A stretch of 64,000 nucleotides of DNA from contig CM049320.1 in the NCBI GenBank assembly GCA_026874595.1, positions 16,008,988 through 16,072,987 on the forward strand. The letters are read 5' to 3'. The stretch comes from Sipunculus nudus (lineage: Eukaryota; Annelida; Sipuncula; Golfingiida; Sipunculidae). The translations under genes were made by a program, and so were the position numbers. A model generated the notes under the pieces. That model was not told where the DNA came from. It saw only the letters and a program-made list of their open reading frames with translations, and made no database searches. Each line of letters begins with the position of its first letter. The stretch's first letter is position 1. This document shows, one piece after another, positions 27,501-43,231 of the stretch.

Positions 27501-29643
27501 TGGGAAAAAGGCAAAACAAGTTTAAAATAAGTTGACTGTTACGGTTTGACTTGACCTATCACTAATCAGAAATTTAGGTAGCTTAAAGTGACTCAAAGAG
27601 ATGGGTGTCCTTTTGGCACGGTTATAAAGTACTTATTTATTAAAATTATGTAGATTTTAATTAAAATTAAAAGTTTCCTTCACACTGTTATTATTCCTAA
27701 ATTCATACTAAGCAGTCTTTTTTGGAGTATCCAAAAAGGGAGCCTGATGTCCCTCTGATATTGTTGGCTTGCTGCAGCATTGCACCATTTAGTCGACACA
27801 CAGTGGCTCCATGTATTACTTGGGGGAAATGTTAAAAGTAATTCAAAATATACCATCTTGCAATGATTATCAATATCTCCTCTGCACCAAAAAACTGTCT
27901 GACAGAACATTCCCTGCATGGAGTTATTTTTCTCAAAATTCCCTGATTTGTTTTTAAATTTTCTTCCCACTGACACATTTTCTATAATTTAAGGAGGGCT
28001 GAATTGCCTGGACTATTCTCATACCTTAATGTAAGTCCACCAAGAAACTCACTGTCAAATACAACCTCATACAACGCATCCTGTTCCTTCTCTCCTACAA
28101 AGCAATTAAAATACAATCATTTCAAAATTTCAAAAATTTATTTAAAGGAGATAGCTATTAAAATAATGTTGTATTTGAATTACGACCAATACAACCACAC
28201 ATGGATGTGTTTTTGTCTAGATTAGAAAAGGAGGCAAAAATCAAGAACTGAAATGAAGCAACAGTACAACAAGGTCAAGGCAACTGAGATGGTCTGTGTC
28301 ATTCTATTTTCAACATTTCTGAATCTGTGTGAACTCAATGTATTCCAGTCAGTGTACCTATCGATATCCCTATCCGTGTACAGAATGTGTATGTGAAAAT
28401 TTTGCTAAATTTGTCAATTGTACTTAAGTCTTTAAAGATATTATGTCATTTTGACAAACATACCTGGGAATATCCCAATCACAGTGCCCCTAAGCCCTAG
28501 TGGAACAGAGTAACCATCACGAATATTGATGACCCGGTCGAATAGTTCAAAGGTCACGCTGGGGTCAGGGACCAAGGTCAACTGAGCATCAAGTGGCTGC
28601 AATACAAGATAAATGCATAAAAGTGAATGGTATTGTCAAGTTTTCATTATTTGATTCTATTATATATATATATCTATATTCATACCATGGTATATACAAA
28701 AGGTGTAAATATAAAACATGAAATAGGTGCTTTTACTGATATAATATGAATTCAGTTATGACTATATGACCCAAAAGGCCGACATCTATGTTGAAATATT
28801 GCAAGTGTGTTTATGTGTTAATGTTAATATCACATCATGATCACTTGTATAAATATTATTTAATTAAAATAAAAATAATATATAATCAAATTAACAGTAA
28901 AATAACTTTCATCCATGCTAAACTTGGGTTATGTTTAATAATATCAATTACTAATCTTAATTAATCATAAAATATACCATGGGAAGACTTTCCATTTGGT
29001 TGTAACAAAAAAATGAAGCTGAAAACTATCCTTCAGTACATCCAAATCATTATATTAAAATAAGCCCATAAAGACTTCCAGTAAGGTATATCAAAAGTGT
29101 AAAGTTAAGTGTATTGTGATGCCTTAATATAGATACAGTGGTGGTTTAAATAAAGGCATATGGTTTTATTCATAAAGTTTGAATTCTTGATTTCTTTGAG
29201 TTATATTAGAAATGCCTGCACTTAAAAATGTGCAAGTATTTTTACTATTTCTTTTTCATAGGGGAGAGTTTTGACCAACACACTGCAAGTAAAACTTTAA
29301 TAAGTTATGCTGAAAAGTGTTTAAATACTGTGTTATAAAATAACGATGTTGTTTAATAAGAGAGAATGCACTCAGTATTATATCCTGTAAATCTGTTACC
29401 AAATATTTACATATGAGTTAAACTGTTATGAAACAGACATGCACACAGACTGATGGCACTATCTCCTGCATCATACTAGGCAGTGATCACATGATCAAAG
29501 TTTATCAATTTGAAGCTTATTAAAGAGAAATCATAGGGACACATTTCAAGTGACATCAATTTATCTTCACGGATGTGGAGGATGACTCACACGGGTAGGT
29601 TAGAGCAACCTTTTTGTAAATCTACATGAATATCTCATTTTTC

Positions 29644-29677
<34 letters not shown>

Positions 29678-32600
29678 GCATGTGAACCTTAGTATATCAG
29701 AGATATTACAACCAAAGTATAAGATGAAAAATAAAATGGTTAAACAGAAAGGCAGAAATGTAACAAAAGTCTCTAATTTTTATTACTGATTTATATTTTA
29801 TTTTTAGTATAAAATCTTTTTCTCTGAATAGCAGGGGGGTTATTTATCATTCCGCCTTGCCAAAATGAGGAGGAATAAACACCCCCTATATTGATGCCCC
29901 TGCACATTTTTACTAGCTGGCCAGTACTGAAAACTACCGTAAGATCCCACTAACACTAATTATAAATGATCACCACTACCGCAACAGTTAGTGGTTGATA
30001 TACAGGGACTCATTAGCGGGTCTGTAACTGAAAAGGCATCACTGGTCAACAAAGTAGGGAGGTCATGTTAGCAGGTTTTATATCATTTTTTACATTTAAT
30101 TTTTCAGGACTAACAAAAGTAGTCATGTGACCAGGATGGTCATGTAAGCAGACCTGATGATTTTACTGTATACTTACACGGAACAACAGGTGAGGACGTA
30201 CTTGCATCTTCACATGTTTCTTCTTCCCTTTGTCCAGCTCCTGTAAAAGAAGAAATTATTTTCAATCAGAAAAGACCGAATCACAGATCCTCATATCATG
30301 GCCCTCAAAGTCATTTTGAGCTTATAAACATGACACCTTAGGTACCTTAAACAGGCTTTAATTTTTATTTCCTGCATTATAACAACCACTGGAATGACAA
30401 TTCAAGCAAATATGATAGATTTATTAAAATACAGAGGATGAGGGTGGTGGTTTACTCAACAGAAAACAGAGAGGGTTTTTCTTACAAGGATAAGCCAATG
30501 ATCTGCTGGGGACAATTTGTATTAAATAAACATAAAGGTAACCAAATGAGAGAAACTATTTGAAATAATTAAACTTTCTGCACACAAAGGTGTATATGCG
30601 GAGGGCAAAGAACAATCAAAGCTTCAGGATTTGAGATTCTGATGCACAGAATTTCAGCTACCTGCCTGCTAAAAGGCAAATAAGAGCTACCTTCAGTTCC
30701 AAAGTCAAATACTTGAACAGCTAGGTATCTAGGTATTTGAAATACCATACACCTGAGATTAAAAGGAGCCATCAGGTCAATTTGATGGCCCTGATGTGCA
30801 AAATGTCAATACACAAGCTGTTATAGAGCAGTGGCAAAAATGTTGATACCTCATCAACAATGCCATTTTCCATTTTGTTGTCAGTTCTATAGCCTGATGC
30901 CCACTGGCAATGTTGCTGTAATTTTTCCCCTTGGCCAATCACAGACACAACTGCTTACGACCGGGGATCCCCTACCCAAGATCTTAAGATCACAACAGTT
31001 CCCTGCTAATTTTGGATTAGAATGACCAGTGGTTTCAAAATGTGGCTAATTAATGGCCAGCCAGAAGGATGATGTACAAAGGACCATTGTTTAAGTTCAC
31101 TTGTCTTTCAGTCAACTGAGCTAATAAAACTATAAACCACTTACATATATAAACTAGAAATTTCTTGGCATCAGACATTTTATGCATACCCCTTTCCAAA
31201 ATAGGCCCCCATCTTCAGAAGCATAATCTGACACTTGAGAAGGCCAAGTTCAGCAGGGTTTCTTCAGCTCATTGTACAGGTCATGACCCTAATTTAAATA
31301 GACTTCATCCTATAACTCATATCTATGAATGTGCATAATATGAAAGAAATCAGTCCATTAGTTTTTGTCTTATAATGCTAACAGTACTGCAAAGTGGCAA
31401 TGGTGGGGTATGTAAAAGGTGAGAAAACAAGAAAAGGATTATAGGTGGCACCACCATCCAAGATCTTCAGTCAACTTGTTTTTTTGGATCAATCCATGCA
31501 TACTCTCTTGAGATATTTAAGAATTTGTGTGATTTTCACCAAAAATGGACTATTCAATTTCAAGGTCACTCTCCTATTAAGGTCATGACCCCTCTTTTAA
31601 TAGACTTTGTCCTCTCACCCAAATTTATGCACAAGAGAAGACTGGAACAGATCAGTGAATTTTTTTTTGAGTCATCGGCAAACAGGATTTATCTGTGGTG
31701 GCAGTGGAACCGTCATAAAACCATGATATCCCTGACTTTGTCTGGGGATACAATTAGTCTCATTATCACAACCATCTGCCAACTTGTAATAAAATTTTAA
31801 ATTTTAACTTTAAAACATGAAAGGAAACTTACATTGACCCTATCCACCTCTCTTTCGATCTCCTTAATGATGGATTCATCCAAAAGCTCACTACCAAACT
31901 CCATGGGTTCCACGCTGGCACATGGCAGGCCCTTCAGGAACCCCTTAAGCTCCTGAACTTTCTGTCCACTAAACACAGGAGAAAACATTAACACTGATCA
32001 GAAAATGTCTGAGCATATATAAATCATGTGAAGTTACCTAATACAACTTGGACCTTTAAAATAATGTTAGATTTTACATATGTATGCATTTTTACAACTG
32101 GAATTTACATTGAACACTGGATGTCATGAAATATGAATTCCCTTGTGTGTTCTCAGTACTGAGGTGACCCCTAATTAATCAAAATTTAGGGATTACTCAG
32201 TTACCAGTCACTGTATCCACTGAAACAGAGTTTCGTGAATTCTGCTGCTATGTTCATTTCCTGAGAATTCTCTGAGACCCCTAGATGGATCTTTCTGTAA
32301 CCTACATTATTGTGGGGACACATAAACTCCTGCCTAACAAAGATGTTAGTGCCATCTACAATCCTTTTTACATAGTGTCCATCTGTGAGTCTTATTTAAG
32401 TGATTATAGTACAGCCTCTAAATTACGCATCAGCCTAAAAATTGTTCATGTCCGTAAATATAGGATGGCATTATCTGGTACACATGAATGGTGTAGCCAC
32501 CTACACTAATTTTTTATTTTTGTCCATCCACGCATCTTGGTATACTTGGGCATCTCTGCTTGGAGGGCTGTCACGTCAGGAGGCATTCCATCAATCAATT

Positions 32601-35600
32601 TATCCATGCCCCTGTGATTTGGCAGATACCTATAATTGACTGTCAACTGCCCTTATTCTAGTTTAATATTCAAAATTTGGGCAGGCGGCCCAAACTTCCT
32701 TAATAAAGAACCATTCTCTAGTTGCACAAAAGTCAGCTGTACCCATCCAATGCATGTTTTTTTTTTTCCCATCTAATTTAGTTCATATCCTCTACTTAAC
32801 CTTGTATCTGAAATATTATAGTCATGACAGTTCAACCTGAACACTATTTTCATAACCTGGTACGGCAAAAGGATATGTGACTTCCATATAATATGTCGTC
32901 ATTTTTAAAGGCTATTTTGTCATTTTCAAGTGCGTTTGTATGAGCCATGACGCAGCTGATCCCAAGGTACTGCTGTGTGTGTAAACAACAGATAACTTGC
33001 GTCAGACGCACAGACATACCACATATGTGCATTATTTGGCCAGTTGAGCACCTGGAGCCAAAAGACGTTAGGTGAAGGGATTATTTCTTAGCTCTCAAGC
33101 ATTCTGTGACAGCTTCGTATGTTAGTAAATCTTTACCCAACTTCTTTTTTAACCAGGCCACTCAAGGGCCATCTTTCACCAACTACAGCTTTTTTATCAG
33201 TTTCAGCTTTTTTATCATATTATAAGAAAAAGATCAAGACACTGTGGGTCAGGTACTTTTTTTATCTGTGATCTGCAAACCATTTCTCCAAGTTTAGATA
33301 ACAATTCACAACATTCATGTACCTACGATATCTCATACAATTTAGTTAACAACAATAGAAAATTCTAGTCTTTGATGGTTACACAGTGTGCAATATTTAC
33401 ATATTACAAACTGCAAAAAAAAAAGTAATCCAGGTTCAAACTCTACGGGTAAAGCTTTGCTCACAGTTGTAAAGAAGTAATATTTGATATACAGTGAAAC
33501 TCCTACTTGCGGACAACTTGGTAAGGCAGACAACTTGTCTCATGTCTCGAGTGTCCGACTTAAAGGAGTTTCACTGTATGCTATATTACTATCATATGTG
33601 TGATGATTCAAAGTTTGTTTTTTACATTAAATTAAATGTAATGATGCACATTTCCATACCTGTCTTCTCCAAAGATGTCTTCCTCATAATAAGCTTCTTC
33701 TTTGCTGTTAACGTTGATAGCATCAAACAGCTGAGGAAACCTAGGAATAAGGAAATATTGCTCCTGATCACAAACCATTGATCAATACATGGTATGATAT
33801 AAAAAGGGTATTACAGTTTCAATTCCATGCAAATATTTTTCTTAGATCTTAGAAAAACAATCAAGGTCCCTGTAACAAAATATAGTAAAATAAAGTATAA
33901 GGATAGAATAAGTAAGATATTTTTTTAAACAGACTACTAGATGATGATGTGCTTTATATGATGCTCAAAGTTATTATAAAATGTCAGATGTTGCTTTTCA
34001 CCAGATGATAAAATGCCTTAGACATACAAAATCAGGGATATCTGGCTTTCATAATTTATTATAGATCTGTATTGTGATCAGTGTGCAGTATGGTTCATTA
34101 CAGTCCTTACATACTGTGAGACAAACAAGCCATAGAGTTTCAGTACATACTTCTGTGTATATTCCTTGAGGACTTCGAGCAGCTTCATAGAGTAATACCA
34201 GCCGTCATCCAGCTTCCTGGTGAAACCCGGCACCTGTTCATGGGCAAAAAAAAAATAATAATAACTGTGAATCCAAACACTTGTTCTTGTGTAATAAAAA
34301 TTTCTGGGTAAAATCTGGCAACTGTGTGCAGGTGTTTAACTGTAGCCATGAATACATGACTCCTTACTCATTTATAGTGGGTGGCCTTATATAGCCTACT
34401 ATGAGTCCTGACACCAGTCATACAGAAAACTGCACTGCAATGGACATCCATCTTATTCCACTGATATCATTGTAGATAGCCTGTAACCTTATCATTAGGC
34501 TATGAGTGAGCAATTAACACACAAGAACATATGTGACTGTACAAACAAAACTGTAAATCCTTTCTCTGTGGTAACTATCATTATTCTTCGTGCTTAACAG
34601 GACTTGGCTATCTATCACATAACGTTTGGGAGACAAGCTTGCACCCCTTTAGAAATTTAACAAACAATAACAGATGTTTACTGATATACTGAGTTATAAC
34701 AATTTTTTCTGAAACATTGATGGTGTCATGATAAGTACACAAACATATTAAATGGTTGGTCTAGTTATGATATTTATTCTATGCGACAGCATTCTTGTAG
34801 GCCATGAGGTGCAGTCAAAAATGACCAAATAAATTTTGTCATCAAGAATCAACAAAATTTCTGCCACTCTGATATCTGGACAGGCACTCTTACTTCAGAG
34901 GGCAAAACTGCTGCTACTGCTGATAACAATACCTTACTTCCTGACAAAAAAATGTTTCCTCATCAAAACTGTCAGGGTGATTTTCAATATGACAAGTACT
35001 CTCACTCAGACATGATATCTCAGACTCTCTTATTAAGGAGGGAAAAACTCCCACTATTTAACTTGTTGGCATTTGCTGCAAACCAACATGTCAGGAAAAC
35101 AACTTAGGCCGAACCTGGCTATTTAAACTACCTTTTTCACACAATATTAATTTACCACTTTGATGAAACCAGTATTTTCATAATAATCTAATATGCTACT
35201 AAATAACATAACAAAGCACAGCACACAAAAAAATACTGAATTATGATTTCTGAATCACACTCAATGGAATTACTTTCTCAGACCATCTTTCATCCATGTA
35301 AAGAAATTTTTGCAATGTTCTATTTCATTTAAAGATATCAAAATCGATTTTGTAAACGAAGCACTTAAAATTATGTCTGACCTCTTTATTTGTTTTGTTG
35401 AACTTCAGGTTCAGGCCCACATTAGTCTTCTTGTCTGTAGGGTTGACCTTTGACCCCTGTTTGATGAAGATAGTGCCCGTAACCCGGGAAACCAGGTGAG
35501 ACGTGATCCCGACCTTCTGAGCGATGATGTATCCAGGTAAATACTGGCATTCAGAACCCTGTAAGACCACAAGTTTAAAGCTCATAGAATGATGTCTTTG

Positions 35601-38600
35601 ATGACCCCTGTCTTAGTCAATTTCCCTTTGCCTGCCAATGTTTTTTTATTTTTTCATTCTGTTCTTGTAAATTTTCTTCTGATAACTTCATGGCCAATAT
35701 GTGGCACATTGAAATAAATAAGAATAACACCTTACATGGGCATGAAAACCCATTTGAGGGTCAGCTGCAATTTTTACCTTTTAAAAATAATGAAAGTCAT
35801 TGTGCCTCAGGCAAGGCTGAATCAGATACATAAGCTTCAAAGACATATCCTTGAGGACTCAAAAACTTTCACAGGAGTGTATTTAAAAATTGTAAAGTAT
35901 TTTCTTAATGTGATACTAACCCTACTGACCACTTAATATGTACATATTCTTAAAGCTTAAAATGTCCAATACATTGTGGTAAAGAATTAACCTGTTTTTG
36001 GAAATCCAAAAATTATCAAAGGATGCACAGTATATTCATGGATGCAATGTTTAAATCTAAATCAACAAATGGATTTCAAATCATTATGTCATGTCCTATG
36101 TACACTGGGGGGTGATATGCTGCAAGCATTCTGTAACTTCTATGTAACCACTGCTTCCTACAGCAGTGTTTTCTGGGTTTCACCACCAGGTAAGTTGGCA
36201 CCATGCCAAGAATGTTTCATGAGAGGTGGATATCACAGGTTTCAAGCTAAAATGTACAATGCAAAACCATGTTCTCACTTATATGAACACTGAATATACC
36301 ACAAGCACATTGGATAGGAGAAAAATAATAGGCTCAATCTTGTGAGACAGTTTGGTAATGTTATAATGAATGTTCCCTTACTCCTGCTTTGTTCATAAGG
36401 TATTCAAACTCTGGCTCTTCATGGACAGGAAACTCCACACGGATACGTCCCTCATTCTTTGGGTCGATTTCCAACACCTGAAAATTTTAAATAACTCTTA
36501 TAACACATCTGCAAAAAATACAAAATATCATATAATCAAGTTAACAGCCTCTATGAGAGGCTGTTTTGATTGTCCAAATCTGATTTAATTGACCGGATCA
36601 TAACATCAGTTCCCTTCCTGCAGCCTACCGTAAAATCTCCACTTAAAACCGCACTTCCGATTAAAACCGCAGCCCGACTTCGCCGAAATTCCAGGTGAGA
36701 CACCGCGAGGGGCTCAAATACTAAAAACCCCCCTTTAAAACCGCACCAACTTTCGCTACGGAATTATTTGACAAAAGACACAATCAAGCTATCATCTAGA
36801 AATGAACACGCGAAGGTTGCGGCTCGGCCATTCCTGTCCACTTTAAAATTCCTTGGGCATTTTATTTAAACACATCATAAGACTTTTTTGCAGGGTCACT
36901 CAAGCATGAAGTTTGGGAAGACACAAGGGCCGGTGAACCTCTGCCCGTTTATACAGATTTTATATTCCGTGCCGTATTCTTGTTTGCTACTGATTTGTCA
37001 TTATATTTTGGAAAAAAATATTCTGCTGATCCATTTCAAGTCACTGTATATTTTAATTCTAAAAGTAATATTCTGAAATCTTAATTTTTGATGAAAATTC
37101 CATTTTCTGGAATTACTCGGAAGATTCAAATCATTTTCATACCGGTTACTTCAGTATTATCATCGTCACATCGTACGTTGACATCGCTCCATGTTACAAT
37201 TTGCTGGTTCGTTTGAAAACATCGCTGGTCACCTTAACTAAATATCAAATTAACTGAAGTTACCTTGTCGAGATACGCACGTATAGGAAAAATGACGCTT
37301 GAAAACGAGTGATTTTAAGGTAAAATTAAAGTGGCCAGTCGGGGTAAGCAAGTTTTTTTCCTGAAGAAAGTTTCCATGTGGGGAGCCATTTTGTCAAGGC
37401 AGTGATCGCGCAAGGCACGCTGGGACGAAATAGGTGGCTGTTCTGTTTACCACCCACCGCGTACAGCCATTCAAAATATTCTTAGCAGAATACCGGGGCG
37501 TTTCAACACATGGCGGCACTCAAACTTGATTTTAAAACGATCGTCTGCCATTGTGTGACTCTTTACGATGTCAGCTTTTTATTTATTTTACGTTTTAAAC
37601 AAATAATCATTCCTAAATAATGCCGCAAATGGGTTTATAGTAGGCTTTTATTTAAAGTTTGCTTGACCATGCCCAACGATGTGGGCCGCTGTTAGCCCTA
37701 GCATCCGTCCTCTCTTACTACGCTACGCTGTGCGAGAGCCCTAGAAGATGATTTGAGGAAACTGGAGACATTCCACATGACAATTAAATTCTTATATGTC
37801 GAATTCGTTAAGAAATAAAGATATTCTTATCAAATACGCATATAACATTCCACTTAGACAGTGTTTGTCCACTTTAAATGTTGATTAGAAGAATATGTAT
37901 TATCCTAATAAACGGTGATACACGGGGAACGATGTCTGCTCTGGGTTTTCCCTCCAGCCACGGCTGGCCGGCAGCCGCCTGTGTAACAAGTGGTAACAGG
38001 CCTTGTAGGCTCAGCGAGCAAAGGTCACGCAGTTCATTGTTTCAGATTCTGAGACAGTTTCAAGCGCAAGGATTGCAAAGTTTTAAAAGTGAGTCTTGTT
38101 TACATACTAAAACATAATATTTAGCTGAATTTCGTGGTCATTCGAATAAAGTACTATATCTCCCTTAGATTACTTAGTTTCCTTGTCATAAATGCACTAT
38201 TTGATTTTACACGATTTTTTTCCGACAAGGGTTTGAAGTTCTCCAGTTTACTCTGAAGCTTTTTATGCGGCGGTATCCAGAGTCCGCCGCATTTAATGCA
38301 GTTAGGCCGCTGTGTGTTACAACAGGGTTGTTGTAAACGTATTATTTGGTAACAATTACCAAGATTTTATAACAAGTTATATATCACACGAAAATAATCA
38401 GCAATATTTTAATCTAAAAATAAAAAATAATCGTAAATAATACATTTACACACGGCTCCCATGCATGCGAGACTGCTGCTAAGAACGGCCTTCGAAAGTT
38501 GCAATATTATCGCTCACTCGCCTGCCCAAAAACGATGACTGTCAGGAAGATATTCAGGAAACCCTTCTGGTATAAACCGCACAGTGCTTTCAGGAAATCA

Positions 38601-41600
38601 ACCTGATTTCAAGATTTTGAATTTCTTGATTAAACCGCGGTTTTAAGTGGAGATTTTTATGGTACCCTTTAACAGGTGTTACCCTGAACCAGCTGGTAAC
38701 TAGTTTTAACATGATATACCTTCCAAAGGTAGTGGTAAGCCACCATATTTAACAATGCTCTGATTAACCACTGCCTGGGATGGTAATTATTCATGAGTTT
38801 ATGTACCATATGATCCAACAGAATTCACTGCATATACGCACTTAGGATTTAAACTGCAGCTGATCAAATACCTGTTAGCAATCAGTGCAAAGGCAATATG
38901 ACTGCACTCATTAACTTAGAACATAGCATCTAAGATCTTAAAACATTACGATTTATCACACAGGCATACAAACATGCCAGTTTTTCCGGCCAATACACTA
39001 TGAGAACACACTGATGCTCAATCACCTAATTTTCCTCAATGAATCCTGATGATATGCTAAGGTTAACTAGGTGCAGGCATGTGAGCTATCATCAGCTCAG
39101 TATAATTTCAGCCCTCTGACATTAAAGAGTCACTACACTCTACATCCGCATCTATGATCAGAGTGCCTTAACATGGTCTCCATCATCAGCTAAGCAAATT
39201 GACCTCACCACCAGAGGCCTTATGCTCTGCCCTTTTAACCTCATTACGCTAATGAGCCCCGAATATGCTCCCACACAGAGTTCATTGATAGGTCAATTAG
39301 CCTGCACAATGCAGTATGTTTTCTTTTAGAGGATATGATGGCTTGATGGATTTAGATACATGTAACCAAATGATAAGGTTACCATTCCGGAACCTTCCGG
39401 ATTTCAAATTTCATTCCAGAAGTCATAAACTGTTTTTAAGGTCAGAGCAAATCCCTGTTGTTTTATGGAGATTTCATCATACTGCCTTTAAAGCACAGGC
39501 AAGGTCTGAACCAGAGACTTTCTCCCCTATAGTCCAGCAATGTCAACACTGGTAAAGTCCTACCACAACAATGCCCATACCCAGCAGTTTTACACTGCAG
39601 TCAATCCAGATCTGCTTTGCTATAACCACTGCTTTGAAAAGCATTAATTTCAGGCATTTAACATCAGGGCTGGCACATAGGTAAGAATTGTAATCAGACC
39701 AATTAGAGCATTGCATTGCATTGTGCATCAAACCAATGAGAAAGAAATGTTGCAGGTGTGAAACTTGGGAGTTGATTGCACAAAGCGATACCACACTCAT
39801 CGTTCTGATTACAATTATTCTTTGACATGTGTCAGCCCTGGTGGTGAAACCCAGAGAATCTTGCTATACAGAGCAGCGGTTAAAGCAAAGGAGACCTGGA
39901 ACTGCTGCAGTGTATACCTGTAGCATAATCACTGCAGAATGCCCAAAACACACTGAAACACTTCTGTATAATTAAAGGTTATAAACCAGCTTAAAAACTC
40001 ATTTCTCTCATAATGGTTATAAATAAACCGAAGACCTCACTTCACTTAAAAGTGTTATAAACCAATTTAAGATTTTACTTCTCCCAAAAGTGTGATGAAC
40101 CAACTAAACAATAACTTCCCTCAAAATTTATATAACAACTGGATGTTAAAAGGAAATGTTAACACTACTTTATTGCAATAAGACTATAAATCAGTGATAC
40201 ACAAAAACACCTTACCCGGCCCATACAGCCATACTGGGGTGATCCAAGCATAAACACTTCTGATTTAACAGGAAACAATTCCTCCAGAGATTTAAACTGT
40301 GTGAAACTAGGGTCCTGTACTGTAATATCCTAAAATAGAAAACATGAACAAATTAGGACAAAATGCCCACAACATACAAAACACATATACCCATAAACAT
40401 GTTCATAAAAATATATTAGATGATTGAATGGGTAGGTATGTTATACACACACACATATATAAACAATATTATATATGCTATCAAACACTGCATTACTAGC
40501 ACTGTATTTTCACCTGTGTACCACATACATCTCTTACACATCTTATTATCCTCTTATTCAACTTGGTGTCATGTTACCTTATGTGTATCAGTCAGTTAAA
40601 ATTGTCTGTAAGTTAATGTTACTTATGTTGTACCCGGCTATATATAAATTTTGTATTGTCTTGTATTACTGTATCCACTAACCTTGACCGTGGTTTGGAG
40701 GGCAAACACCTGCTCTACTTTCCCCCACTGTTTCTCCAGTGTTATTCTGCCATGGTGACCATACACATACCTATAGGAGATTTGTGAAAAAAATACTGAC
40801 TGTAAATTTTTATTAAACTAGATGGCAATGGATAGAGCAATGATATCAACGTATCCAGCATTACAGTGATAGTCATAGAATGATAGGAGTAGAATAATGT
40901 CACTCCCAGTAAATTAATTAAATAACAACAAGTCATTTATTGTAAAATTACAAAAGAAAATTAAATTTTTATCCCCAAACCATTTAAATTTATTTATATC
41001 ACTGATTGCCTAAAACAGGCTACACAGACAGAGAAGATAAATAATGATGAAAGTAAGCTTACTTGTGGGAGAAAGAGGACAAAATTGAAGAATTACTGGA
41101 TTACATAATATTTTGTCAATCCTGACCTCTGTGTCATCACTATGGCTCAAAAGCTTAAATTATGCATTACACAAGAAGTGATCCAAATCTGAGTGTTTAG
41201 TAAATATAGTTAAAGTCTATGGACTTACTTTCTTCCAACCATAGGTAAGGCTCTGACTAAAGCGTACGTGGTTCCAATGTTGACACCCTTCCTGTCATGG
41301 TAGCTGAAAGTTAAAGTGCATGGACATTAATATACGGAAAATGGTCATACAGGGAACTTGTGGCAAAATAATCTGGATTTTGCATTCAATAACATGAGCC
41401 ATAACATGATAGATTAGATATTTTTATTTTCGGCTCACAGCTGACTGGTATATTTTGAAACAGACTATGATTGTCACAAGACACAAAATGTAAAATCTGG
41501 CAACCTGCAAACACAGGCAAATTGCCACAGCATAACCTGTTCACATACAAATGCAATAGCTAAACAATATATTGTCCACCGCTGAAGACCAACAGGATGT

Positions 41601-43178
41601 ATTGTTCACTGCCATATGTTGCAATATTGTCCAAAGCAAAAAGTCCAAGGATATATTGTTTACTACCAAATACCACAAGACAAACTGTCCATAATTATTG
41701 GTCACAGGACGTATTCTCAATAGTAATATGTGAAAGGATGTGTTGTCCATAGACATATGACACAGGACATATTACCCTTAACACAACATGCCACACTGTA
41801 TATTATCAAAAGCCACATGTCTCAGGACATACAGTCTACAGACAAAATGCCACAGGATCACAGGATCTTCCATGGCTGTTATCTCAGAATAATAGTGCAC
41901 AGACTGTGAAGAACATATAAAGCCAACTTAGGAAATTCCTTTTTTTTCAAAATTTTTCACTCAGGTATCTTTATTAATCCAAACTATTTTGTATAAATAC
42001 CACAAAGTAAATTAAGCTGTGTATTAAAGGTATGAACTCTGACCTTGTTCTGATATCATTGACCTCTCTGTGCCAGCCTGACCTCTCGCTGTCCATTAAC
42101 TCTTCTCTCACCACCTCACTGGATCTTCCTTTCCCTCTGCCTGCGTCTGCTAATGTGTACCTGTATGATATATGCATAATAAAAAACTCCTTCAATTGTG
42201 TCTGCTAATGTGTACCTGTATGATATATGCATAATAAAAAACTCCTTCAATTGTGTCTGCTAATGTGTACCTGTATGATATATGCATAATAAAAAACTCC
42301 TTCAATTGTGTCTGCTAATGTGTACCTGGATGATATATGCATAATAAAAAACTCCTTCAATTGTGTCTGCTAATGTGTACCTGTATGATATATGCATAAT
42401 AAAAAACTCCTTCAATTGTGTCTGCTAATGTGTACCTGGATGACACATGCAAAATAAAATATTCCTATAGTTTTTTCTGCTACTGTGTACCCAATATTCC
42501 TTCAATTTAGTCTTCTAATGTGTACCTGTGAGTTTATACTACAAAAAAATTCTTTCCCCCCATTAGATTTTATATAAAAAGATGGATTTCTTAACCTGTC
42601 CTCTCTAGAGTTTAGAGATAAAAGATATAGATTTCAAAACATTTTTTTCAGCTGTGTCTACTTAGGTGCACTAATGTAGTATATAAAACACAAATATGCC
42701 TTCAGCTGCAACTGCTAAAGTGCAGTAGTATTATACATACATTATAAAAGATGTCACAAGCCATGTCATCTACAAGGTACCTATATTGTATACACAACAT
42801 ATAACATACTTTCACCTGTGTCATCTAAGTATCAGTAAATATGTTTATCAGAAATCTCTATCCTACTTACCTGTAAGTATCACTGCTAATACCTATGACT
42901 TTGGCCTCGATCATGTGTGGCCATGCCACATATATAGAGTTTCCCAGGTACTCTCTAGCAATCTTCTCCAGGTCCTAAAAAAAATTTTACATCCACAGTC
43001 ACCTAAAAGTATTCTACTTTTAGTACTGATTTACATATTATTATATATGATAATATTAATACAATTACATTTATATTTGGATATTATTTTTTAATTTGAG
43101 ATAGTTCATACATTTTAATTACATGAATTTATATATATATAAATATATATATACATATACATTTTAATTACATGAATT

Positions 43179-43231
<53 letters not shown>

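Noticed and set aside
35440-35460. DR1-like TGACCTTTGACCC near 35450
   Set aside because: It lies within an XRN1 coding exon and is explained by conserved codons.
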